From positions 806,001 to 870,000 of the forward strand of contig NZ_QZCF01000002.1 in assembly GCF_003591485.1 (NCBI RefSeq): a stretch of 64,000 nt of DNA, written 5' to 3'. Shown in pieces: positions 1 to 8,380 of the stretch; the first letter of the stretch is position 1; every line of letters begins with the position of its first letter. A program made the position numbers and the translations under genes. Below the pieces are notes generated by a model. That model did no database searches and was not told the DNA's origin. It worked only from the letters and a program-made list of their open reading frames with translations. The stretch is from Paenibacillus sp. 1011MAR3C5. Its GTDB lineage: Bacteria > Bacillota > Bacilli > Paenibacillales > Paenibacillaceae.

Positions 1-2
1 TG

Positions 3-518
3 CTGGCGCATGTCGCTGAATCCGTATGGATTCTAGCGCATTACCGTTCGGAGAAACAGCAGCGATGGCTTCATATACAGCCGAAGCGTGTGTACATGGC
101 TCATGGCTTCTGGTATTGCGAGGCATACTCTCATGAACATGGGGAGCAGAGAAGCTTCCGGGTAGACCGGTTCCTGGAGCTGAAGCCAACGCAGCCGCCG
201 GTGTCCACAGCCTCCGAACCTGCGAGCACCGAATCGGGGAGCATCCAGGCGAAGCAGGCCCCCATCGCCATCCATGCCACTCTTACTTATCGCGGGGCCC
301 TACTCGCAGAGCAGGATGCACATGTCGGACATTACGTCAGGCAGATCGACGACAGTGAGTGGGAGCTGCGGTTCGATTGTCCTGCGGTTGAACGGGACTG
401 GGCGGTAAAGTTCTTTTACGGCATGGGAATGGATGCCACGGTGGTGGAACCTGATGAGCTTCGGCGCGAATTGCATGAGTTGGGCTGCAAGCTTGCCGAT
501 CGGTATGCCAGAAATTGA
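3..518 (+). CDS. WYL-domain transcriptional regulator, C-terminal part
   Basis: The frame is open from the first bases of the window, so this is the C-terminal portion of a longer protein whose N-terminal HTH lies outside. The visible stretch shows a WYL-domain pattern: a basic IQPKRVYM strand, then GFWYCEAYS, then RSFRVDRFLEL. It ends in a segment typical of WYL regulators (VEPDELRRELHELG). WYL regulators are usually one-component DNA-binding proteins that sense small ligands or nucleic acid; the ligand here is unknown. The middle (about 170-260) is a low-complexity, Ser/Pro/Ala-rich insertion. The next gene starts 32 bases downstream, so the two may be cotranscribed. I am fairly confident of the family. 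Confidence 0.75.
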   Translation: MAHVAESVWILAHYRSEKQQRWLHIQPKRVYMAHGFWYCEAYSHEHGEQRSFRVDRFLELKPTQPPVSTASEPASTESGSIQAKQAPIAIHATLTYRGALLAEQDAHVGHYVRQIDDSEWELRFDCPAVERDWAVKFFYGMGMDATVVEPDELRRELHELGCKLADRYARN

Positions 519-550
519 AATCCTTTTAGATGAAAGGGAGGTAGACGACG

Positions 551-1435
551 ATGTCATCCACACAGTTGTTCGAACATGCAAGAACGTTCATTTACCGTAA
601 TGCTAGATTATTGGACCGGCAGCGGTTCGCGTATTGGTTCGAGGGAGGAAGCAAGGATAGCGTGCTGGAAGCGCTGGCCGCTTATCAAAATGAGGATGGC
701 GGATTCGGCCATGCGCTGGAGCCAGATATCCGTTGTCCGCAAAGCCAGCCTGTTCCGACCGAGCAAGCGCTCATTATCATCGATGAGCTGGAGGCCTACG
801 ACACGAAGCTAATCGACGGCATCATTCGCTATTTGAAGAGCATAACATTACCTGAGGGCGGCCTGCCGCTTGCCTTTCGCAGCCTTATGGCATATCCGCA
901 TGCCCCGTGGTGGATAACGGAGAAGGATGACGTGCCGAATTTGAACCCGACTGGTCATATCCTGGGACTATTAATGAAGCATCCACGCTGGGCGGAATGG
1001 GAGCAGGAGGAGTGGGTTCAGCGAAACCTTCGCTTCGTCTGGCAAGCCATGAAGAAGCCTGAACCGGGTGAATATCATGAAGGCGTGCAATGGATTTCGT
1101 TCCTGGAGCATGCGACTGTCACGCCGCAAACCTTGCTTGCCAAAGAGAAGCTGGATGCTTGGCTGTCCAAGGACGGGGTAATCGAACGCGATCCCTATGC
1201 GGAAGGATATGTACAGAAAGTACTGGACTGGGTTGCTGCTCCCGACAGCTATGCTGCAAAGTTCGTTTTGCAGGCTGAATTGGATGGGCATCTTGATGCG
1301 ATGATCAAGCAGCAGTCGGAAGACGGCGGCTGGCTGATCAGCTTTCCGGCGGCTAGCCCACTCGGTGAACTGGAGTGGCGCGGAGCACTTACTGTAGAAA
1401 GGCTAAAGACGCTTCGCGCATTCGGCAAGCTTTGA
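551..1435 (+). CDS. Terpenoid-cyclase-fold (prenyltransferase/squalene oxidase repeat-like) hypothetical protein
   Basis: This 294-residue soluble protein has no signal peptide. Two repeat-like motifs, NEDGGFG near residue 50 and QSEDGGWL near residue 258, resemble QW or prenyltransferase-type alpha/alpha-toroid repeats. I therefore place it with small bacterial proteins of terpenoid-cyclase fold, usually left as hypothetical. I see no DxDD or DDxxD catalytic motif, so enzyme activity is not supported. The start is chosen at ATG 551, preceded by AAGGGAGGT at good spacing. It lies 32 bases after the WYL regulator, which may control it. Product confidence is modest; the coding call is strong. 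Confidence 0.7.
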   Translation: MSSTQLFEHARTFIYRNARLLDRQRFAYWFEGGSKDSVLEALAAYQNEDGGFGHALEPDIRCPQSQPVPTEQALIIIDELEAYDTKLIDGIIRYLKSITLPEGGLPLAFRSLMAYPHAPWWITEKDDVPNLNPTGHILGLLMKHPRWAEWEQEEWVQRNLRFVWQAMKKPEPGEYHEGVQWISFLEHATVTPQTLLAKEKLDAWLSKDGVIERDPYAEGYVQKVLDWVAAPDSYAAKFVLQAELDGHLDAMIKQQSEDGGWLISFPAASPLGELEWRGALTVERLKTLRAFGKL

Positions 1436-1572
1436 TCCTGATCATTACAAGCTGTTGCTATGAACGAAATTCTGCAAACATTCATCGCGTTTATTCATAG
1501 GCTGCCGCTGCACTCTCTATTACAATAAAGACAAGCTAGCTGAAGACAGTTCACGAACAGGGGATGAGCCAA

Positions 1573-2100
1573 GTGGAAGATTTTCGATACCCAATAGGCA
1601 CGTTTAACTTTCATGGAGAGATTGACGCAGCCCAGCGGAAGATCTGGATCGGTCAGATCGCTTCTTTGCCGATCCAACTTCGTAACGCCGTTGCCGGCTT
1701 ATCGGCCGAGCAATTGAGCACGCCGTACCGGGATGGAGGCTGGACGGTCAGGCAGGTTATCCATCATGTCGCAGACAGCCATATGAATGCTTATATTCGC
1801 TTGAAGCTGGCGCTGACAGAAGATAATCCTGCTATCAAGCCGTATCACGAGGATCGCTGGGCGGAGCTGCACGATTCAGAGCTGGAGCCCGCTGAGACAT
1901 CGCTGGTTTTGCTGGATGCACTGCATCGAAGATGGACGACGCTTCTTCAGTCCTTATCACAGGATGTCTATCAACGTACGTTCTATCATCCTGAGCAGCA
2001 GAAGTCGACTTCACTGGATGTGAACCTGGGCATGTACGCCTGGCACGGCCGTCATCATCTGGCCCATATCGTGAATTTGAAGGAGCGCAAAGGCTGGTAG
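1573..2100 (+). CDS. YfiT/BstA-type DinB-superfamily protein (putative bacillithiol transferase)
   Basis: The N-terminus begins ..FRYPIGTF, the signature opening of the YfiT family. The DinB four-helix fold carries candidate metal ligands in VIHHVADSH (H64/H65) and WHGRHHLAHI (H161, H165). B. subtilis YfiT/BstA is a metal-dependent enzyme placed among bacillithiol S-transferases; the role here is inferred from the family. I prefer GTG 1573 over ATG 1564 because AGGGG at 1559-1563 touches the ATG directly but sits nine bases before the GTG, and the shorter form matches the usual family N-terminus. It is preceded by about 130 non-coding bases and appears monocistronic. Confidence 0.82.
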   Translation: MEDFRYPIGTFNFHGEIDAAQRKIWIGQIASLPIQLRNAVAGLSAEQLSTPYRDGGWTVRQVIHHVADSHMNAYIRLKLALTEDNPAIKPYHEDRWAELHDSELEPAETSLVLLDALHRRWTTLLQSLSQDVYQRTFYHPEQQKSTSLDVNLGMYAWHGRHHLAHIVNLKERKGW

Positions 2101-2148
2101 AGCAGTCCCCGTACTTGCAGCTTGCGGTTAACAGAATAGAAAAAATGA

Positions 2149-2154
2149 TATAAT
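2149..2154 (+). promoter_or_regulatory. Possible -10 box for the serine hydrolase gene
   Basis: TATAAT lies in an AT-rich stretch about 105 bases before the ATG of the next gene. No good -35 lies at 16-18 bases (the best is GTTAAC), so this is tentative. Confidence 0.3.
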
Positions 2155-2259
2155 TTCATGATCTTTTATACTTTGCAATGAATTGTCAATACACCGCTAG
2201 ACTGCTCAAAACCTATCCATTAGAATGAATTTCTAGTATATAAAAGGGTGGGTGGAGAC

Positions 2260-3411
2260 ATGAGTGAAGTAGAGTTGGAGTTGGAATCCAGAGTCATTGA
2301 AGGCGCGCTCGATGCGAGTCCCGGCTCGGTCGATATGGACGAGAGCCAGTTAATCAAGCTTGACAATCATATCCAGGGACTGATGGCCGCCGAGAAGCTT
2401 CAAGGCGGAAGCTATTTGGTCGCAAGACACGGCAAGATTGTGGCGTGGCGTTCCATGGGCGCACTGACCGGCACGACAGGCACAGGCGAATTGCTGCCGG
2501 ATGCCATAATGAAGATTTCGTCTATTACGAAGGCTTTTACCGCTGTAGCCATCGTTAAGCTGATTGAAGACGGCAAGCTTTATCTGGATCAGCCGGTAGC
2601 GACGATTCTGAAGGAATTCGACAATCCCATGCATGGGAATATTACCTTGTTTCACTTGTTGACGCACACCTCGGGTCTTATGCCGGTCACCGGCTATTAC
2701 AATGAGCCTTATCCTCGTCCATGGTGGGGCGAAAACGGTATGGAAGGCTGGATCGCCAAGCAATTGGAGGGCACGCTCGCTTGCGAGCCAGGCACAGCCT
2801 ACAATTATTCGGGTGCCGGCTTCATGCTGCTGGGCGAAGTGATTCGCCGCGTATCCGGGCAAAGCTACGAATCGTATATAATTGATAATATCGTTGAACC
2901 CCTAAAGCTGCGTCGAACGTTTTTCCAAGTTCCGGAGTACTTGCACGGTGAAGTATTGACGATCTCGCAATATGATCTGGATGCACTCAAGGATCAGGAT
3001 GACGAGGACCTTCGTTACCCGCCTAGATCGGCAAGCGGCCTGTACTCGACCTTGTATGATCTGTGGAGATTCAGCCAGATGCTGCTGAATGGCGGTACTT
3101 TCGAGGGAACCCGCATTTTGGGCCGGAAGTCGGTCGAGCTTCTGACCAAGCGCCATCTGTTCCAAGTGCCGGCTTATCATTGGGGCGGCAAAGTGACGGA
3201 CAAAGGCCATGCGCTCGGCATCGATCTCGCCATTGACCATATGTCCTATGAATCCATTGGTACGTATCAGATGGAGGGAGCCGGCAGATCGGCTATGTTC
3301 GTTGATCCCGTTGAGAAATTGATCGTCACCTTCTTCGTTCCGTCCGTATATTCCTGGGTGCCGGAATCGGTCCTTGGCACAAAACAAATCATTTGGTCGA
3401 GCTTGAAATAA
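2260..3411 (+). CDS. Beta-lactamase-family (class C/penicillin-binding-like) serine hydrolase
   Basis: A serine beta-lactamase/esterase fold protein of 383 residues. The nucleophile motif is SITK (S88 to K91), followed by LTHTSGL near residue 135, a family hallmark. The second motif, normally Y-x-N, reads Y183-S-G185, so the Asn is replaced by Gly. There is no signal peptide, so the protein is probably cytoplasmic. This argues against a peri-wall or antibiotic-degrading role and for an esterase or peptidase on an unknown substrate. I choose ATG 2260 because GGTGGAG lies just before it; the in-frame GTG at 2248 overlaps that ribosome site. It is followed by a clear terminator. Confidence 0.82.
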   Translation: MSEVELELESRVIEGALDASPGSVDMDESQLIKLDNHIQGLMAAEKLQGGSYLVARHGKIVAWRSMGALTGTTGTGELLPDAIMKISSITKAFTAVAIVKLIEDGKLYLDQPVATILKEFDNPMHGNITLFHLLTHTSGLMPVTGYYNEPYPRPWWGENGMEGWIAKQLEGTLACEPGTAYNYSGAGFMLLGEVIRRVSGQSYESYIIDNIVEPLKLRRTFFQVPEYLHGEVLTISQYDLDALKDQDDEDLRYPPRSASGLYSTLYDLWRFSQMLLNGGTFEGTRILGRKSVELLTKRHLFQVPAYHWGGKVTDKGHALGIDLAIDHMSYESIGTYQMEGAGRSAMFVDPVEKLIVTFFVPSVYSWVPESVLGTKQIIWSSLK

Positions 3412-3460
3412 TTCGAGTGCGCACGGTCCGTGTGCCGCAAAAGATTCATATGAGCATTTA

Positions 3461-3488
3461 GCCCGCGCTGTCAGCGGGCTTTTTTTTG
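3461..3488 (+). terminator. Rho-independent terminator after the serine hydrolase
   Basis: GCCCGC (3461-3466) pairs with GCGGGC (3474-3479), followed by eight T residues. Confidence 0.88.
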
Positions 3489-3500
3489 ACATTCGAATGA

Positions 3501-3528
3501 TTGGCTCTCCTTCACTTTTCGCTATAAT
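3501..3528 (+). promoter_or_regulatory. SigA-type promoter for the small frameshifted gene
   Basis: TTGGCT (3501-3506), a 16-base spacer and a perfect TATAAT (3523-3528) lie about 30 bases before the small gene at 3559. Confidence 0.6.
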
Positions 3529-3558
3529 AGAAGCAAAGACGTCGTGGAGGTATTTTGC

Positions 3559-3772
3559 ATGAATGAATCTGTCCCAATCAGCATCCAGCAATTGATGCAA
3601 CCGATCGCAGCTTGCAAACAGAGGCACATTGATCAGGTACGATATCCTGGTCGGGTTCCGCCAGCTTTATGACCGGGTGCATGATGAGAAGATCCGCGAA
3701 GGATCGCTTAAGCTCATCGAGCTGGAACTGGACCCCAAATACCGGAAAAAAGTACGCAGCCGTCTGGAATAA
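3559..3772 (+). pseudogene. Small gene interrupted by a +1 frameshift
   Basis: ATG 3559 follows GTGGAGG at ideal spacing and a good promoter. Its frame codes a plausible small protein up to about codon 26 (..KQRHIDQ) and then stops at 3670-3672. From about 3638 the next frame reads an acidic/basic helical segment (YDILVGFRQLYDRV.., ending KKVRSRLE) that stops at 3770. Joined, they would give about 70 residues. One extra base near 3634-3641 would explain the break: a true mutation, a sequencing error or a programmed shift. A separate 47-residue protein from TTG 3629, preceded by AGAGG, is possible. I do not recognise the family. Confidence 0.55.
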
Positions 3773-3852
3773 GTGAGATTGTCATGGCGACATTCGAGCA
3801 GGCAAGGCGTTTATCATAGGCAATCCACGACGAAATAAGGGGAGTGGGCCTC

Positions 3853-4515
3853 TTGAAAAAACAAGTGGCGGAAGGTAGAGAAGGCCATGCAGGATCGGCG
3901 TCACAACAGAGATGGCTCATTGGCATTTGCTCGCTAATTCTAATTGCCGGAGTCGCTATTGTCTTACAGATGGGTTCCAACAAATCCAAATCATTCCCCG
4001 TCCCGGCCGCAATGGCGCAATTGAAGTTAACTCTGCTAGGCAATGAGATCAGCAGCAGCTATAAGCTGGCTGGCCCCGCCATCGTCAATGACTTTCAAGC
4101 AACGGTAACGGACGGGGAATTGGAAGCCTTGGGCTTTACCATGGTGACACGTATGAAGGGAGGATCGTTCAAATTAGTGAATGCTCACCTGAATCGGATA
4201 GCCGTACGCGAAGAATCGCTTCGAACAAGAAGCAATACAACGGAGCATTGGTCATCCTTCGACGAATCTGTCTCCGCCAGCCAGTTATTTGTCAAGCTTG
4301 ATCAGTTGCAGAATTGGGTAAGGGGGCATTCTAGTGATTATTCATTGACGGTTAGCACTCAAAAATATCTCTATGCGCTTGATGCCGACTATTATCAACT
4401 CACCAATGATGGAGTTGTGCCTTTAAGAGAGCCCTTGTCCATTGCTTCCTATGCAGCTATTATTCAAGAGACATCCGACAAATCACAAGCTGTCGTTTAT
4501 TTTGATGAATATTGA
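3853..4515 (+). CDS. Membrane-anchored hypothetical protein
   Basis: A basic N-terminus is followed by one hydrophobic segment (about residues 21-39, WLIGICSLILIAGVAIVLQ). A roughly 180-residue hydrophilic domain then probably lies outside the membrane. I recognise no conserved domain. I choose TTG 3853 because the AAGGGGAG ribosome site lies nine bases before it; the GTG at 3844 falls inside that site. It is convergent with the bicupin gene and shares a bidirectional terminator with it. The function is unknown. Confidence 0.62.
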   Translation: MKKQVAEGREGHAGSASQQRWLIGICSLILIAGVAIVLQMGSNKSKSFPVPAAMAQLKLTLLGNEISSSYKLAGPAIVNDFQATVTDGELEALGFTMVTRMKGGSFKLVNAHLNRIAVREESLRTRSNTTEHWSSFDESVSASQLFVKLDQLQNWVRGHSSDYSLTVSTQKYLYALDADYYQLTNDGVVPLREPLSIASYAAIIQETSDKSQAVVYFDEY

Positions 4516-4553
4516 TTTTGAATGAGATAGAAGAGCATACCCGCGCAAACGAA

Positions 4554-4582
4554 AATAAGCCCCTCTAGCGAGGAGGCTTATT
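4554..4582. terminator. Bidirectional terminator between convergent genes
   Basis: AATAAGCC (4554-4561) pairs with GGCTTATT (4575-4582), and CCTC with GAGG inside. T-rich tracts flank it in both directions, serving both the membrane protein and the minus-strand bicupin. Confidence 0.75.
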
Positions 4583-4587
4583 CGGCG

Positions 4588-5808
4588 TTACGCCTTACCC
4601 GATCGATTGTCATAGGTGAAGCCAGGCATTTTTACAACGGGCCACTTCTCTTTGCGCAAATGGGAGAGGAAGCCTCCTCCCACGTTCAAATTGCTCGCTA
4701 CAAGCGCTTGCGGCGTCAAAGCCAGCCATTGGTTAAGAGAGACATCGGCAAAACGATCGCTTTTGAACATTTCGAGAAACCACAGCGTTTCGGTGCCTGT
4801 ATTCTGAATATAATGTCCGAAGGCAAACGGCACATAACCGACATCGCCCGCTCGAACGTCATAGGTGCGTGCGTTGCCTTCAGCACCGAAGACGGTCATC
4901 CGACCTTGGCCCGTCAAATAATATTGCCATTCGTCATTATTGGGATGCCAATGCAGCTCTCTCATTGCGCCGGGCTGAATCTCCACGAGCGCAGCGGCAA
5001 TCGTCTTGGATATCGGAAAGTTGCTGGAATCGACGATTCGCACGCTGCCGCCGGGCGTCTTTAAAGGCGGCTGCGCAAGCAGCTTATGCGTAAACGGCAA
5101 AGGAACTTTTCCGTAAGGCGATTGAACGGCCTGAGTAGAAATCGGCCCTGGAACTTCACCTTGATAGATATAGACTTGCTCTCGTGGTATGGCGGCGAGT
5201 TCTGACTCCGGAATGCCAAAGTTGGCGGACAACACTTCCTTGGGCGTATGGGCGAACCAATCGGATAGCGACAGCGTGTTCAGATCGGAGAAATGGCCGT
5301 CATCGAATACTAGCAGAAACTCGCAGCCTTCCTCCAGCCCTTGAATGGAATGCGGAATGCCGGGAGGGAAATACCAGAGATCGCCCGGTCCCACATCGGC
5401 AATAAAGTTTCTGCCATTCTGATCGACGGCTGTGATTCTGGCGCGTCCAATTAGCATATAGGACCATTCCGCCTGCTGATGCCAGTGCAGCTCGCGCACA
5501 CCGCCCGGAGTCAGACTCATATTGACGCCGGCAAGCGTGGTGGCGATCGGCAGCTCTCTAATGGTGATCTCCCGCGACCAGCCGCCATGATTGAGCTGCA
5601 TATGCGTATCCGAGAACGAAAATCTGACATTCGGTATGAGTCCGTTGTCCGTAACCGGGGGGACCAGCATATCCGGATTTTGACGATCCCGCATCACATC
5701 CCGCGGGCCTCGGTCGATGCCGCCAGCCCCGTCGCTCCTGATCGGCTGGGGGATCGGCGAAGGAGAGGACGGAACTCCGGAACCCGGAACTCGATGCTCC
5801 TCACTCAT
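4588..5808 (-). CDS. oxdC: Bicupin, oxalate decarboxylase family with altered lid
   Basis: A 406-residue protein with two cupin domains, close in order and length to B. subtilis OxdC, which converts oxalate to formate and CO2 using Mn. Site 1 ligands are H108, H110, E114 and H153; site 2 ligands are H286, H288, E293 and H332. Arg105 is present in site 1. The flexible lid, SENST in OxdC, reads S174-D-L-N-T178 here, so the catalytic Glu of the lid is replaced by Asp and the loop is rewired. That may change the balance between decarboxylase and oxidase activity, or the substrate. No signal peptide. ATG 5808 follows AAGGAGG. It is divergent from a small lipoprotein gene across an inverted repeat. 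Confidence 0.85.
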   Translation of the reverse strand: MSEEHRVPGSGVPSSPSPIPQPIRSDGAGGIDRGPRDVMRDRQNPDMLVPPVTDNGLIPNVRFSFSDTHMQLNHGGWSREITIRELPIATTLAGVNMSLTPGGVRELHWHQQAEWSYMLIGRARITAVDQNGRNFIADVGPGDLWYFPPGIPHSIQGLEEGCEFLLVFDDGHFSDLNTLSLSDWFAHTPKEVLSANFGIPESELAAIPREQVYIYQGEVPGPISTQAVQSPYGKVPLPFTHKLLAQPPLKTPGGSVRIVDSSNFPISKTIAAALVEIQPGAMRELHWHPNNDEWQYYLTGQGRMTVFGAEGNARTYDVRAGDVGYVPFAFGHYIQNTGTETLWFLEMFKSDRFADVSLNQWLALTPQALVASNLNVGGGFLSHLRKEKWPVVKMPGFTYDNRSGKA

Positions 5809-5870
5809 GCAAGTTACCTCCTTCAGTCATCGATATGTTCCGCTCGCAGATCGGAGAGTCCCGGGACGAA

Positions 5871-5900
5871 ATACGGAACGTAACGACGTTGTTTCCGTAT
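5871..5900. promoter_or_regulatory. Inverted repeat in the bicupin/lipoprotein divergent region
   Basis: ATACGGAA (5871-5878) and TTCCGTAT (5893-5900) are perfect 8-base arms. AACG-A-CGTT sits almost exactly at the centre. The position between divergent starts suggests an operator for one or both genes. A TACAAT at 5914-5919 could be the -10 box of the plus-strand gene. Confidence 0.5.
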
Positions 5901-5961
5901 GGTTATGTAGGGGTACAATGAATTAGACATAGGAAGCAGCAGAAAGAGGAAGGGTAGGGCG

Positions 5962-6420
5962 ATGGAGAGTATGAAAATGAAGAAGTGGAGCATCCTGTTA
6001 TTAATGGCATTAACCATGATGGTCACATCTGGCTGCGGCCTATTGGAGAGTGTCAACCAGGGTGTTAACTTTGCAACCGAAACGACAGAATATATGAATA
6101 ACCTAGATAGCTTCAGACAAGAGATGAATGGGCTGGCCGAGCAAGCGCTAACGAATCTGGACGCAAGAACGGATTTGAAGAATAAGCTTCTTGCATTGAA
6201 GGATCAAATCATGAGCTACAAGAATCTGGAAGTGCCCGATTATGCCAAGGATATTCATGCCACCATAATAGGCTATAACGACAAGCTCCAGCAGGGACTG
6301 GATCAGGCGCTGACGAACATCGAGCAAGGAAGAGCCGCCTTCGAATCCACGGGCTTACCCGACACGATGAACAAAATCAATGAGCTGCTAGGCCAATTGA
6401 ACGCGCTGAATCCCAACTAA
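5962..6420 (+). CDS. Small secreted lipoprotein (DUF6376-like)
   Basis: A 152-residue protein with a lipoprotein signal: a basic start, a hydrophobic core and SGCGLLESVN, where Cys is the lipidated residue. The mature part is almost wholly helical and acidic, with repeated NL/TNLD/ALTNIEQ patterns that suggest a helical bundle or coiled coil. It resembles the DUF6376 family of small Bacillota lipoproteins, recalled from the LLESVN..ATEYMNN opening and not tested. The function is unknown. ATG 5962 is chosen for the AGGAAGGG site at 5948-5955. It has its own terminator. Confidence 0.68.
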   Translation: MESMKMKKWSILLLMALTMMVTSGCGLLESVNQGVNFATETTEYMNNLDSFRQEMNGLAEQALTNLDARTDLKNKLLALKDQIMSYKNLEVPDYAKDIHATIIGYNDKLQQGLDQALTNIEQGRAAFESTGLPDTMNKINELLGQLNALNPN

Positions 6421-6458
6421 AAGGAGCCTCCATGGCACGGACATGGAGGCTCCTTCTC
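6421..6458 (+). terminator. Terminator after the small lipoprotein
   Basis: A perfect 14-base stem, AAGGAGCCTCCATG (6421-6434) with CATGGAGGCTCCTT (6442-6455), starts at the stop codon. The T-tract is short, so it is strong by stem but imperfect by tail. Confidence 0.75.
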
Positions 6459-6486
6459 ATAAGGCAAAGAGGAAGGAGGACTGGCT

Positions 6487-6774
6487 ATGTCCTGGATTGC
6501 GGCGCAGTCCTACTATAAAGTCGAACGCATCTTGACGGGAACAGAAATGAAGGCGGTCAAGGAACCGCGGCAGATGCTGCTGTATGACGGACATCTTCAG
6601 ACAAAGCGGCGCAGCTTCCCGCTTGATGAGGTCCATGATCTGTCGTTCCGTCCGATGGGTGAGGAGGGTGGCATCCTGTATGTGCATACTGGCCATGGCG
6701 TATACGCTTATACCGTGCCGGAAGACCCGGCAGCATTTATCGAGATTTTCAAGCAGCATACAGAAGCGAAATGA
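6487..6774 (+). CDS. Conserved-looking small hypothetical protein
   Basis: A 95-residue soluble protein with alternating beta-like segments (RQMLLYDGHLQT, SFPLDEVHDLSFRP, GILYVHTGHGVYAYTV) and a C-terminal helix (PAAFIEIFKQH). The pattern looks like a small PH-like or beta-barrel fold, but this is only an impression. A strong AGGAAGGAGGA site lies before ATG 6487. I cannot assign a function. The next gene follows after about 170 bases. Confidence 0.6.
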   Translation: MSWIAAQSYYKVERILTGTEMKAVKEPRQMLLYDGHLQTKRRSFPLDEVHDLSFRPMGEEGGILYVHTGHGVYAYTVPEDPAAFIEIFKQHTEAK

Positions 6775-6947
6775 GCTTCATGCCTATAGAAGCAAAAATG
6801 TGACTTTGGGCTACTGATCTCTGATCAAATGGATGTGGTGTGCAGACAGAAAACCTTCCAGTGAACCATGGTTGCCAACCGGGTCCGGCCACGTTACAAT
6901 GTGTGAGGGCCTCATCAGGTATCATTCACAAGGAGAGTGCAAGAGTC

Positions 6948-8132
6948 TTGTCATCAGCGTCTATATCATCAGCACAGCAACCTTCTCCCTATCGATTGCT
7001 GACACTTCTGCTCGTAGTCGTAGTTGCGGGTATGAGCCAAGGCATGCTGCTGCCTTTATTATCGATTATGCTGGAGGATGCCGGCGTCTCATCCGATCTG
7101 AACGGCATCAATTCTGCAGCTATGTACATCGGTATTTTCTGCACGATGTTTTTCATCGAAAAACCGGTTCTTCGGTTTGGCTATAAAAAAGTGATGGTTA
7201 CCGGTATTGTGCTAGTCACAATGTCCACTCTGTTATTCCCGCTTACACATTCGTTGGCGGCATGGTTTATTCTACGGCTGATTGTCGGCGTAGGTGATAG
7301 CGCCTTGCACTATGCGTCGCAGCTCTGGATTGTGAGTACCGCTCCGTCCGATCGACGAGGCCGCTACATATCTCTCTACGGCATGTCGTATGGCCTCGGC
7401 TTCAGTATCGGACCGCTGGGCATTAACTTGATGCCGCTGGGCAGAGCCGTACCATTTCTGGTTTCCAGTCTGTTCTTTATTACTGTCCTGCTGATTGTGC
7501 TTCGCATGTCGAACGAATGGCCAGAGCGGGCAGCCAAAGGCGTGAAGACAGAAAATCGTTTTCTGACGACTTACCGGGTAGCATGGTTTGTCCTTATTCC
7601 CGGATTCCTCTACGGCTTAATGGAGTCGTCGATGAACAGCAACTTCCCGTTATACGGATTGCGCATCGACATAGGCCAACACTGGATTTCACTGCTGTTG
7701 CTGTCGTTCGGCATCGGAAGCTTGATTCTGCAGTTGCCGCTCGGCATATGGAGCGACCGGATTGGACGCAAGCCGATATTGATTGCTTGCGGCATAATTG
7801 GATCGATCGTCTTCCTTGCTATTCCAGCTGCGGGCAACCAGATCGCCTTGTTGTTCGTTCTCTTTACCTTGGCGGGGGGTGTTGTCGGTTCGTTCTATTC
7901 GCTGGGGCTGGCTTACGCGGCTGACCTGCTGCCTAAGTCGATCTTGCCTGCCGCTAACGTGATTGCATCCATTCACTTCAGTATTGGAAGTATTCTGGGG
8001 CCAACGCTTGGGGGCTTCGGCATCCGTTATGTTTCAACAAACAGCATGTTTCTGTTTTTGGGGACGGCATTTCTAGCTTTTGCGCTGCTAGGCATTCTGT
8101 TCCGGCCGAAGCGGCTGTCAGCTGAAGGATAA
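6948..8132 (+). CDS. MFS transporter (drug/metabolite exporter type)
   Basis: A 12-helix major facilitator protein. The A-type loop motif appears in the second half as GIWSDRIGRKPILI and in a degenerate form in the first (KPVLRFGYKKVM). Hydrophobic helices run throughout. The substrate is not inferable. The frame is open from 6840, but the N-terminal 36 residues of that form are unlike MFS proteins. TTG 6948 follows AAGGAGAG and leaves a short cytoplasmic tail before helix 1, so I prefer it. It is convergent with the tandem-MerR gene, with a shared hairpin between. Confidence 0.82.
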   Translation: MSSASISSAQQPSPYRLLTLLLVVVVAGMSQGMLLPLLSIMLEDAGVSSDLNGINSAAMYIGIFCTMFFIEKPVLRFGYKKVMVTGIVLVTMSTLLFPLTHSLAAWFILRLIVGVGDSALHYASQLWIVSTAPSDRRGRYISLYGMSYGLGFSIGPLGINLMPLGRAVPFLVSSLFFITVLLIVLRMSNEWPERAAKGVKTENRFLTTYRVAWFVLIPGFLYGLMESSMNSNFPLYGLRIDIGQHWISLLLLSFGIGSLILQLPLGIWSDRIGRKPILIACGIIGSIVFLAIPAAGNQIALLFVLFTLAGGVVGSFYSLGLAYAADLLPKSILPAANVIASIHFSIGSILGPTLGGFGIRYVSTNSMFLFLGTAFLAFALLGILFRPKRLSAEG

Positions 8133-8292
8133 GCAGGAACTACGTCCCATTATCTGCAGAGGGAGTTACTCTGATGTCAATCGATCAACCATCCGCATCC
8201 GGATTTTCGATGTGAATAGAAACAATAAGGGCTTTTCGGAAAGTCGGTTTGCGATTTTTCGAGCTCCACCCAGAGACGAAGTTTTTCGAGAA

Positions 8293-8337
8293 AAAGGACC
8301 TCATTCTCCACGTTGCAGTGGTCATTGAGGTCCTTTC
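8293..8337. terminator. Bidirectional terminator between MFS and MerR genes
   Basis: AAAGGACCTCA (8293-8303) pairs with TGAGGTCCTTT (8325-8335), with CCAC/GTGG inside the loop. It lies 160 bases beyond the MFS stop and 45 bases from the MerR stop. Confidence 0.7.
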
Positions 8338-8380
8338 GTGTGCAAACCGGGACGTTTCTTTATCATGCGAATTCTTAGCG

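Noticed and set aside
2350-3627. Long open frames on the minus strand through the serine hydrolase region
   Set aside because: They mirror a plus-strand gene with clear motifs, have no ribosome sites and show arginine- and histidine-rich compositions typical of shadow frames.
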